From the NCBI RefSeq assembly GCF_037042905.1, contig NC_087261.1:12784217-12848216 (forward strand): a stretch of DNA of 64,000 nucleotides, written 5' to 3'. The stretch comes from Lytechinus pictus. Its lineage: Eukaryota > Echinodermata > Echinoidea > Temnopleuroida > Toxopneustidae. Positions 54,377-64,000 of the stretch are shown here, piece after piece. A program made the translations under genes and the position numbers. The stretch's first letter is position 1. Each line of letters begins with the position of its first letter. The notes beneath the pieces were generated by a model, which was not told where the DNA came from, did not search any database, and saw nothing but the letters and a program-made list of their open reading frames with translations.

Positions 54377-56177
54377 GTGTCGTACGGGACATTTAGAGAA
54401 CATTTGACAGTTTTTTGACAAGAAAAACAAAAAATATTCCAGTAACTAAAGGTGATCATCAAGTACTACCAGAGTGTTAGAAAAACCAAGACTTAACATG
54501 ACTTCACATGATTCACATCCTGTATAATACAGATTTAAAATAGTAATGTGTCGTACGGACGCAGAAAAAGTGGCTTTTTTCGAAACCTCAAGTTTGTACT
54601 CTAAAGTCTGTGAGTTGGACGGATAATTTTCATAGAAACTGATCTCAAATTGAAATTCAATTACCCAAGAACAAACACATCTATGAAAGAAAGCAAAATA
54701 GACATTCATGAATAAATAGAGCAAATTACAATTTTCGAGAACATTGTGGCGTACGGGACACTCAAAATGTTTCGTACGGGACACCTCTAAATTGAAGCCA
54801 AACCTAGTTACTTTATGTCTCTTTGACTTCTTCAATCACTCTTTTTGGCTGATGATAATGATAGTCCTATCAAACTAAAGACATTCATTATGTTAGAAAC
54901 CGCAATTGGCTGAATATTTCTGTCAATATATCATAAACAAAATAATGTGTCGTACGGGACACTTGTGTGTCGTACAGGACACTTCTGTGTCGCACGGGAC
55001 ACTTGTGTGTCGTACGGGACACTTGTGTGTTGTACAGGCACTTGCGTGTTGTACTGGGCAGTCTGAATAAAACAATGAACTTTTATCAATTAGAAGGGGA
55101 GCATTGCCCCTAAATTCTTCCTTTTTAATGAAAAGTCTTTTAATAAGTAGTCAGTCAGGACAATATAATTAAGTAACCTCAATATATACAATCGGGAGCA
55201 ATATGTTATAATTTTTTTCATGATGGGAAATGTACAAGGGTTCGCAGCATTTTTTCCAAGCTGAAGAACTTGAGGTTTTGTGTGAAGTTATATTTTAGTG
55301 AATTAATTGATGATTTCCAATACACTATTTAAACAATGAATGAATGAAACTGTTTGTGTAAATTATGGGGCTAAAATGTTATATTTTTTCATATAAAATG
55401 TATATATACATGATATATGTCACAACTGTCACTTATAATTCCACAAAATATTTTTTTCTAAAGAAATGCGGTTCTACTTTTTCAAACCTTTCTGCATTTC
55501 ATGAAACCATATGGTTTGTCTTATTTTCCAGATTTTTGTTACAACTTGAAAAAAGTAAGGAGTTTCAATACTGTACATAAAAAAATAGTGATCATCAAGG
55601 GAAGTCCAAATAGTTGATTAATATGTTTTTTTTTTTTACATCTTATAATAATTCCATGCAAGAGGAAGTCATCTTCCAGGCTAGGGTGAATCAATTATAA
55701 AGGTTTTCTTTTCATGCTCAGTGACAAAGAAATTAACCTGCTCTGACCAGTGAAAATCGCCAGTTTAGCTGAAGGGATTCACAAAAGAATACACCTACAT
55801 GACATCAATTAAAATGGTTAGAATCACCTATTTTATGTTCTATGGAGATAAAAAAGTATTTTTCAGTTCACTTTATGTCAAATCAATTACTTGAATTAAA
55901 ATAGGCCTACTATTTACAGTTTCTGAATCAAAATCCTGCAATTAAATGCATTATATATTGTGTGTCGTACCGGACATGTCCCGTACGACACACACTGTGT
56001 CGTACGGGACAACTTTCAATAGGACAATTATTAAAAAATGAAGGGCTGTGATTAGATCCTTATGGGATAAATCGATCACCCATGGGTCAAAGAAAGAGAA
56101 ACTGATATTGTGAAATTGCATCATCAAAAATAAAATTGTAGGACAAACTTTTGCATCTTTATGTGTCGTACGGGACA
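54377..56177. repeat. Region with recurrent GTGTCGTACGGGACAC motif
   Basis: At least a dozen copies of the 16-bp quasi-palindrome or close variants: 54377, 54547, 54746, 54770, six in tandem with a 20-bp period at 54946-55060, opposed copies at 55971-56010, and 56162. The DNA between them is AT-rich with no gene. Confidence 0.8.
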
Positions 56178-56814
56178 TTGCCAAAAATAGGTTCGGAAAA
56201 ATCAGGGCTGCCCCTATTATGGATCAGGAAAATGTAGTAGATATCATTTGGAACCATCAATGATACATTATTCCATTGACCTGCAATATTTTCAATCTTC
56301 TCGTGCTTTGCCAATAATTGTTTCAGGCAGTGTTTGTACTTGAATATTCAATTAGCAAAATTATTGAAAATTGAAAATTCCATTATTCTTCCCCAAAAAA
56401 ACTATATCTGATTTCACTTTTGGTTAAAACTCATAATTTTCATAAAATTTAGGTATCATAGTAAAATATTACACTACTTATGACTTATTGAAAGCATGTT
56501 GAAATTTATGATATTTTTGAAGTTCTAGTGTGGAATCGCCCTCATTTTTATACCGCGCAGTCATCGCAGCGCACCGTATGGGGTGTACATTGCGGCGCAT
56601 TTTTGCACGGCGAGGACAATGCCCCTTCCATTTCATGAAAATGACATGAATTCCGGGCATAATGTAAACAAAATGAAGGTTGATAACGCATATAAGGGCT
56701 ATCCACCCCTTCTTCCAGAGATAAAAGTTACTTGTAGAATAATTTCAGCCTCTTCATAGTGATACATTCGTGGTGTTATATACTCTGCGTTTTACCCAAG
56801 TATGTATGTTTTGT
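56178..56814. other. Intergenic, nothing recognised
   Basis: No coding or repeat structure could be supported. Confidence 0.4.
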
Positions 56815-58924
56815 TTTGTATGTTTTATTTATTTAAATACGGGATTAAAAAAACCTGCTATCAGCCGCAAGGCTGTTTTTTAGCAAGTCCGTACATAAAA
56901 GTTGAAAAACTTAAAACAATAAATTATAAATCATGAACAAAATAATAAATACATGTACAAACATTTGAACAGATATAAGTTACATTGTACATGATAAAAA
57001 TAAAGATTTGAGATAAGAGAATAAGAACTAAAAAAGCAACAAAAAATATATAAATATATACACATTCAAAACATTAACAAAAGTACAATCAATATATATG
57101 ATAAAAAAACGGAAACAATACAATGGTCAGAATCTCAGTCAGCAACAATTACGGAAAACTAATAGGAAAGATATTTTGGATGCATTTTTTAAAAGCCGGT
57201 AGATTTGTTTGTGTTCTTACAGATTGGGGGAGATTATTGAATAAATGACTGGCAAGATATAAAGAGCTATTTTTCAAATAATTGGTGTGGGGTTTTGGAA
57301 GATAAATATACTGTTCGATATTTCTAAGTGAATGGTGCGTGTCCTTAATTGTAAGTTTTGAGTCTAGCACATTTGGAAGTAGATTATTTAATAGTTTGAA
57401 TAGCAAAGTGACGAGGTCTTTTTTTAACTTTACATTTAAGCAGTCAACAGAAACAGTCTGATAAAGAAGTGTTCTACTGTAGCGACAATCCACCTGTAGA
57501 ATTATCATCAATGCTCTGTTTTGGAGGATTTGAAGCCGTTTCAGAGAAGTTGAATCAGGTTTCATCCACACGGTGTTACAATAGTCGAAATGGGGGTGAA
57601 TCATTGTCTTATACAAAAGAGTAGCAGTGGATATGTCTATATATGGTCGGATTCTCCTCAACATAAAGAAACTTCGTAGGACTTTGGATCGGACACCGTC
57701 AATGTATGGTCGCCAAGTTAATTCCTTATCAATAACGATACCCAAACAATTGCAGTTTTCTACTCTTTCCAGAACTTGGTCATTAATCCGTACATTGACA
57801 TTGGCAAATAAATTGGTCTTACGCTTCGAGCCTATAATGACCAGCTTACACTTTTTAACATTCAACAAAAGCTCATTGTGTATTAACCAATCTTGAATAG
57901 AGGCCAGGTCTTCGTTTACCATATCTTGCATTCGAGTAGGATCTCTAGATGATACATACAGACAGGTATCGTCTGCATAAAGTGATATGTTACAATATTT
58001 TATTACTTTGGGGAGATCGTTCATGTATAGTATGAAAAACAAAGGCCCAATAATACTCCCTTGAGCAATTCCACATTGTACAATTTGTTCAGTGGATTCA
58101 TTTCCATTTATGACGGTTTTCTGGGTTCTAAATTGAAAATAATTTTGAATCCATCGTAAACAATTTTCATCAAATCCATAACATTTTAATTTTTTAAGCA
58201 ATATCTCGTGGCTAATCATATCAAATGCCTTTTCCAGGTCTAATGCAACAAGGGCAACTGACTCACCTCTATCAAGTGATTTAGTAATATTTTCAGTCAG
58301 ATTTAATAGAGCAAGGCTCGTTGAAAAGTTTGGACGGAAACCAAATTGGTTTGGAATAAGTATGTCATTTTCATTTAGATATTTATATATTTGTTTAAAG
58401 ACTATCTTTTCTATGACTTTGGAAAGTACTGGTAATACAGATATTGGTCTGTAATTAAATGGATTTGAAGCATCACCACCCTTAAATAATGGAGTAATTC
58501 TTGCCCTTTTCCATTCGAGTGGAACATACCCTTCTTTCAGTGATGAATTAATGATATGTGCCAGTGTGTTAACAATACAGGGAGACGAGTCTTTCAGAAT
58601 ACTTGAAGGAATTGTATCGAGACCGGTCGCTTTGTTACGTGGTATCTCTAAAAGACATTTTCTGATTTGTTCTCCAGTAATCTGAGCAAATGAAAAGAAG
58701 GAGTTTACATGAGCCATAAACTGAACCGGATTTCCTCTGGCTCCATGTTGCTGAATTGGTTGCTTCTTATTCATAGCTAAAGAAGAAAAATGGGCATTAA
58801 GTACATTTGCAATATCTTTGCTCTTTGAGTATTCTTCATTTTTATAAACAATTTTTCGTATTCCTGTATTCTTATTTCTACCTGGCAATATATCACGTAA
58901 AACCTTGATAGCTTGATAAAGCAC
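56815..58924 (-). mobile_element. 5'-truncated LINE with reverse transcriptase
   Basis: The - strand frame 58924-57149 (591 residues) is a non-LTR retrotransposon reverse transcriptase: FNYRPISVLPVLSKV, GFRPNFSTS, ALDLEKAFD, GIAQGSIIGP and YADDT at residues 316-320, followed by a thumb region. The order and wording resemble the CR1/Jockey group. The endonuclease and any ORF1 are missing, since the frame ends at 58924 without upstream continuation. The 3' UTR has a hairpin (AGCCTTGCGGCT) and an AAATAAATAAAA tail at 56825. The RT frame itself has no stop, so the copy is young, but it cannot move by itself. Confidence 0.9.
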
Positions 58925-59329
58925 GTTTAATATTTTTCATATTTTAAGGTATTTTTTAAATCTAATGATCATTTTGATGCCATAGAATTATTTTCAGGAT
59001 CTCATACACACTTTTTAGGCATATGAGAAGCATAAACCAATATTCACTCTGGTCAATCTTAAAGTAACACATAACACAAAAGTTTATATACTACGAATTG
59101 TTTATCGTAATTTGTCTTTTCACAGATAGGTTTTAATCGGCCAATCAAAATTTTGTATCAAAGTGACGTCATATCGGCTTTAAATTATGTTCAGTTGATT
59201 CTACGCCCCAAATTACCCTTAATCAACATGTTAAAATAAAAATATAACACGGAAAATAATTTTGGCGCACTTTCAACTCATCCTGGCCCACTGTGCGGCG
59301 TCGTCAACATTAAATCTTAACAAAGGTTA
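58925..59329. other. Intergenic, nothing recognised
   Basis: AT-rich flank of the LINE. 'GCCCACTGTGCGGCG' near 59286 complements 'CGGCGCACAGTGGGC' near 53822, the possible ends of an older repeat that holds the intervening DNA. Confidence 0.45.
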
Positions 59330-59970
59330 AGTTTTTGAATTGTCATAAATTAGAAAGTATATGGACCTAGATCATGACACATGGACACATTAGGGTAATC
59401 AAGTATTACGGAACATCCTGCCTGAGTTTCAAGTCACATGACCTAGGTCAAAGTTCATTTGGGGTCCGAATTGACAATAGACACGCATGTTGGGGGAACA
59501 TATATCGAAATCTTAACCAGCGTTAAGTTTTTGAAATTTCATCATAACTTTAAAAGTTTATGGATCTAGCTCATGAAACTTGGTCGTAAGAGCAATCAAG
59601 CATCACTATCCTGTGCGACTTTCAGGTCACATGACTAAGATCAAAGGCCATATAGGGTCAACAAATGTTGGCCATCGTGAGAATATTTGTTAAATTGCTA
59701 TCATAACTTTGAAAGTTTATGGATTAAACCTTATATGCATAAGAGTAATCATTCAAGTATCATTGAACATCCTAGGCGAGTTTCAGGTCACATGACCAAT
59801 GTCAATTATATAGGTAATTGAACTTTGCATACTTTATTATTTCATAGCTTTGAAAGTTTATGTATCTAGTATATGAAAGGAGGACGAAAGGGTAATCAAG
59901 TATCACTTATTGTTTTCCACGAGTCTTAGGTCACATGATCAAGGTCTAAGGTCATTTAGGGTAAATGAAT
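59330..59970 (+). repeat. Tandem repeat of about 190 bp
   Basis: Three to four diverged units carry 'AAAGTTTATGGATCTAG', 'CATGAAACTTGG' and 'TCACATGACCAAGGTC'. Same family as 52920-53180. Confidence 0.75.
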
Positions 59971-60002
59971 TCATGTTTTATTATATTAATCATAAATAAT
60001 AG

Positions 60003-60235
60003 CTGGATTTATAAAGCGCTTTTTGCCTGAGGATACAAAGCGCTGCTATTATTACCCCGGCTTTAGCTCGAGCTACCATCACCGGCGCTCAGTGCATGCA
60101 AGGAATTACTCCTGCCGGGTACCCATTCACCTCACCTGGGTCGAGTGCAGCACAGTTTGGATAAATTTCTTGCTGAACGAAAACACACCTTGGCTGGGAT
60201 TCGAACCCACGACCCTCTGTTTCAAAGGCGAGAGT
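60003..60235 (-). repeat. tRNA-derived SINE, reverse, 5'-truncated
   Basis: On the - strand: GGGTTCGAATCCCAGCC (B box), then a body with TACCCGGCAGGAGTAATTCC as in the SINE at 30787. The A box part is lost. Confidence 0.75.
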
Positions 60236-60289
60236 CATTATCATTATAAATGGTGTTTTGTGAATAATTATTCAACATTCGTTTCCTAT

Positions 60290-61925
60290 ATGAAGAGCTC
60301 ACTTGCAAAAGGGGTTAGGTCCATTTTTCATCAAATTTGATTTTTTGGGTCTCAATGTATAGATTTTTAGTAGCTCTATAAGATGATACCAAAGAAAATT
60401 TGAAATTCGTATTTAAAAGTGATCAAAAATGGCAAAGAAAAATCACTTTTTTTTCAAAAGGGGTTAGGTCCACACCGATTTTTTTGGAAAAGAATATTTT
60501 AAAAAATATGAATAAAGGTACACTGTAAAAAGAAATCTTTGAATCAGTAGTTAACACTTAATGTATTTAAGTAGAATTTACAATTTGTAATTATTTTTCG
60601 TTGTTTTTAAGTAGTTTCAACTTGTATTTTAATTTACTTGATTTACTTGATTTATTTGGGTTCAATATACATTTAAGAAAATTCACGTATTGATAGCTTG
60701 CTTTGATTGAGTAAATCTAACTCAATTAGGCAAAGATGATTGTTACTTATAAAATCATGTTGAATGTACTTATATTTTTCAATTAACGCCATAATTAAAT
60801 AATGCATGAATATTCATTAGAGCAAGTAAATGGTTTTTTTTTTAATAACTGTCATATCTATTTGTGTTTGAAATTGTTTTGGATAAGGGTGTGCTAACTA
60901 TTGTATTCTTTTGTTGAATCAATGAAAAGGCAATATTAAATAGTCATTTAGCAGAAAATTATTCTCACTGTTTTATTTGTAAGAATGAAACGATCGCGTA
61001 TAAATATAAATGTCAGTACCTATACATGTACAGGTAAGTGACAATTCACAAAGTCTAATATTTGGATAAAACATGTCTAAAATGAAAATGATGCCACCAA
61101 AAGTGGGACGATGGGGGAGCGGACTTTCGAATCACGAAAGTCCACTCCCCCATTTGATATTTTAAAATATTTTGTTGATTGTTTTACTTAATTGAATTAA
61201 GTTATTGTAACTTAATTTTCTTGAGTAAAATGGAAGCAAAGAAAATAAGTAAATTTTACTTAAAACTGCCGAAGTCATAAATACTTGAAAAAATTAAGGC
61301 AATTTTTTGCCACAATTTTATTAAGTAATTTCTACTATTTTTTTTTTACAGTGTAGATTTCTTTTATACCCAATTTTATGTTGTCATGGTAGGGAATCTT
61401 GAAAATTTAGTTTCGTATAAGAATATGCAAGATAGGAGAATTTAAAAAAATGATTTTCTTGGAGTAGACCTTACCCCTTTTGCAAACAAACTCTTCTGAA
61501 GAGCTCATTTGTCAAAAGGGGTTAGGTCCATTGTTCATAAATTTTATTGATTTATGTCTCAAAACCTCTAAATTTTTAGTCGCTTTGATGAAAACAAAGA
61601 AAATTCGAAATTTACATGAAAAAGTGAATAAAAGTGGAAAAGAAAAATCACCTTTTTAATCAAAATAGATTGGATTCATTTCAGTTTACTTGCAAAAGGG
61701 GTTAGGTCCACAATTATAATTTTTAAAACAATATTTATGAAAAAAAAATGAAGACAGGTAGATTTCTTTAATACCCAATTTTATGTTCACATGATAGGAT
61801 AGTACATCATGACAATTTAGTTTCTCATAAGAATATTGCAGTAAGTGAAAATAAAAAACATGGTTTTCTCAGAATGGTCCAAAGTGGACCTAAGCCCTTT
61901 TGCAACTAAACTCTTCATATATAGA
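60290..61925. repeat. Repeat with AAAAGGGGTTAGGTCC units and an inserted MITE
   Basis: 'AAAGGGGTTAGGTCCA' occurs at about 60310, 60457, 61515 and 61695, and in reverse near 61465 and 61890. Between 60522 and 61355 lies an insert with TACACTGTAAAAA and TTTTTTTACAGTGTA ends. It contains a hairpin with GGACTTTCG/CGAAAGTCC arms at 61100-61155. Confidence 0.7.
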
Positions 61926-62520
61926 ATCGTGAAGTGCAGGCGAGACTTTCAGAGGCGTTCATGAAATCTTTGGAACAAGATAGCTTGTGTGAAAACAGAA
62001 AAATCAAAGAAACAGATCAACAAAAGTTTGAGAAAATTTTGAATGAATAATAAGAAAGTAATGAGCATTTGAAGTTTAGATCATTATTGTGATGTAGGTC
62101 CTCCTATTGGCAATGCGACAAGGATCACACGTGAACAACTTTCCTTTTTTTTCTTTTGTATATATTTCACTTAAAATGCCTCTTTTATCATATCTATCAG
62201 TAGATCATAAATTTCTTCTATAGGAGGGCATGTAATACAGATTTTCAAAGATTATATCATGGATAAAGAGTTTTTATCACCATGAGAAAGAGCAAAAAGA
62301 GACAGTTTGGGTGTATTTTGTAGTCCATCAAAGGAAAAGTTGTTCACCTGTGACATCACACATATTTGTCGCATACAATTGGAAGATCTCCATAGCATTA
62401 TTAATCGCATTATTCAAATGCTCATAATTTGCCATTATTTTTCTGATTTTTCTCAAGCTTTCTTTGATCTTATTCTTTGATTTTTTGTCTATCCACACAA
62501 GCCCACTAGTTCCAAGGGTT
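61926..62520. repeat. Degenerate TTAA-family inverted repeat
   Basis: Left words 'AAAATCAAAGAAACAGATCA' and 'GTGAACAACTTTCC' are mirrored at 62330-62510. The 89-residue open frame on the - strand (62597-62328) is the right arm of this repeat, not a gene. Confidence 0.6.
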
Positions 62521-63617
62521 TCATTCCCCTTTATGTAAAATTGACCGATTTCAGAGTCAGAAGTCGAAAAATATAGGCCTACTTTAATTCCTGCCAATTA
62601 TTCTATTTCGGTAGAAAATAGAGATAATGTATTTTACCTGTTAAATAAAAAGGGTTTAGCATAAAATTGTCGTTGGTATATAGTGATGAGATGAGACAAA
62701 TAAGCAGGGATGGGTGTTGGATGGTTGTAAGGTACCTGCATTTCCTGAGATAAAATTTGTATGTATAATGGCGTATGAATGTATACAGTGTACGGATGTC
62801 AGTATCCTAGCATGAAGAACAATGTCATCACAATGAACGTTGCATTCTGATATAATTTCTTTTTAATTTGATACCGGTTTTTCAAATACAATTATCAACT
62901 ATTTTAGGGTAACTCCAAACATATCATCTGAACAACTAAAGTGCTATCGGTCTGAAATTGAATTAGTTTGTATACATCCCTCATTGCTATTATACGTACC
63001 TTACAGTTTTGGACATGATTTTTTTACCTGTCAATATATTTATGGAAGCCTAGTTTATAGTTCTTCTGGGTGCATAAGCCAAGATGAAATTTGTGTACAA
63101 CATGCAGATTTAGGATATACCAAACGGGGCCTTGGATATTTTTATGGATATTGAATTCTTAGTCTTTAATTCAGAAATAGTAAGTTTCCACTTGTAAAAA
63201 TCACTTAATCATTTGATATCTAACGTAAACCCGTGTTTGTGAAAACACTTTTTCTCATTTATATCTCTAAACGACTATCAAATCAAATCCGCAACTTTAT
63301 CAAAGGTTCAATATGTGTGTCTGTTTTTAGCTATTTTTTTTTTTTTTGGGGGGGGGGTGGGGGTCATATAAGCCCTATAACGGGCCCATTCGGATATTGG
63401 CTTTTCCGTGCTGTATTGTTGATTTCTTTACTTTTTTTGAAGGGTATTACACATTTTTCTTTTTACTGGATCGATCAATTTTAAGTTATGATATCGGGAT
63501 GTGACAAACGGTTACACTGCAAAAATACCTGTGTTAAATTAACACCAGCTCAGTATCGATGTAGGACAACACAAGCGAGGAATTCAAACAGCATCACTTC
63601 AGCTCTAGGCTAACACC
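62521..63617. other. Intergenic, nothing recognised
   Basis: AT-rich DNA with a T/G run near 63340. A TTACACTGCAAAAA end near 63513 hints at a truncated MITE. Confidence 0.4.
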
Positions 63618-64000
63618 AGGGGGCCGTTTCATAAAGCTGTTCGTAAGTTAACAGCGACTGGTGAACCTTTCTTACGCACATAACCATCGCCAATGAATAT
63701 ACCATTTACCACGAAAAGGGACCCCCAGTCGTTCTTAAAGTCGCTCTTAACTTTATGACACACCCACCTCAGGGGCCGCGGAACGGTTTTCAAAGTGGGG
63801 GGGGGGGGGGCTGACCATGCAAAAAATCACAATCATATGGTCATTTTTAGGTTTTTTTTAACACTTTTTTAGAAAAAAGTAATTTCCCGGTCATATTATG
63901 ATGTGCACAGGATTTTTCATGGTTTTACTCGAGCGTTCGCGTGTGTGGCAAAAGTTTCTTAATAAAGTCCTAAGCGAGCGAGAAAAATATTTCACCTTCT
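63618..64000. repeat. GTTTCATAAAG MITE followed by a C/G-run repeat
   Basis: 63618-63775 has 'CCGTTTCATAAAGCTGTTCG' and 'TAACTTTATGACACACCCACC'. From 63772 the GGGGCCGCGGAACGG repeat follows (also at 34900, 35390 and 42140 as the complement). Confidence 0.7.

Noticed and set aside
54446..54835. 129-codon frame on the - strand
   Set aside because: Low-complexity AT-rich DNA with embedded GTGTCGTACGGGACAC motifs; no domain or splice context.
62328..62597. 89-residue protein-like frame on the - strand
   Set aside because: Its sequence is the right arm of an inverted repeat whose left arm is at 62000-62150.

Overview
The window looks like invertebrate deuterostome DNA, most likely echinoderm and probably sea urchin. 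This rests on dense MITE and foldback repeats, tRNA-derived SINEs with a 'gatggcgctata...' tail followed by ATT/AAT repeats, and long AT-rich introns. It is an inference from repeat style and gene type, not a database match.

Three layers can be read. (1) A host gene on the + strand runs from a signal-peptide exon at 3846 to a stop codon at 47813. Its exons have matching phases: signal peptide, a four-cysteine exon, EGF-like exons, a Ser/Thr-rich linker, and two C-type lectin domains (CTLDs). It encodes a secreted or extracellular EGF/C-type lectin protein. (2) A Polinton/Maverick (adintovirus-like) element at 8751-24945 sits in one of its introns, bounded by a 6-bp target duplication ATCATG and long terminal inverted repeats. 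All its genes are on the - strand: small membrane proteins, protein-primed DNA polymerase B, FtsK/HerA-like packaging ATPase, two Polinton-type small proteins, retroviral-type integrase with a chromo-like C-terminus, penton-like protein, a small basic protein, a pVI-like protein and the major capsid (hexon-like) protein. (3) The rest of the introns and the 3' flank are repeats: TTAA-flanked MITEs, a 3.5-kb foldback element, a hAT-like MITE, inverted minisatellites, SINEs, a Tc1/mariner fragment and a 5'-truncated LINE.

The Polinton is unusual. Its left 3800 bp (terminal repeat through most of the integrase) is present twice in direct orientation, and the second copy starts exactly at the element's terminal base. 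The two copies differ at only about eight positions. The polymerase gene appears to carry spliceosomal introns, one of them inside the polymerase domain. It also has two in-frame stops and a frameshift at a homopolymer, so it is probably decayed. The capsid protein lacks the C-terminal part expected for the family in both copies, and no adenain-like protease is visible, which suggests an older deletion next to the left end. The terminal repeats carry arrays of TGACCTTTGACCT, the DR1 nuclear-receptor site. Near the right end lie two related short membrane proteins that both begin ML[IV]TVW.

From about 48 to 64 kb there is no convincing host gene. That stretch holds repeats, a LINE reverse transcriptase, and an 1.8-kb region with more than ten copies of a quasi-palindrome resembling GTGTCGTACGGGACAC.
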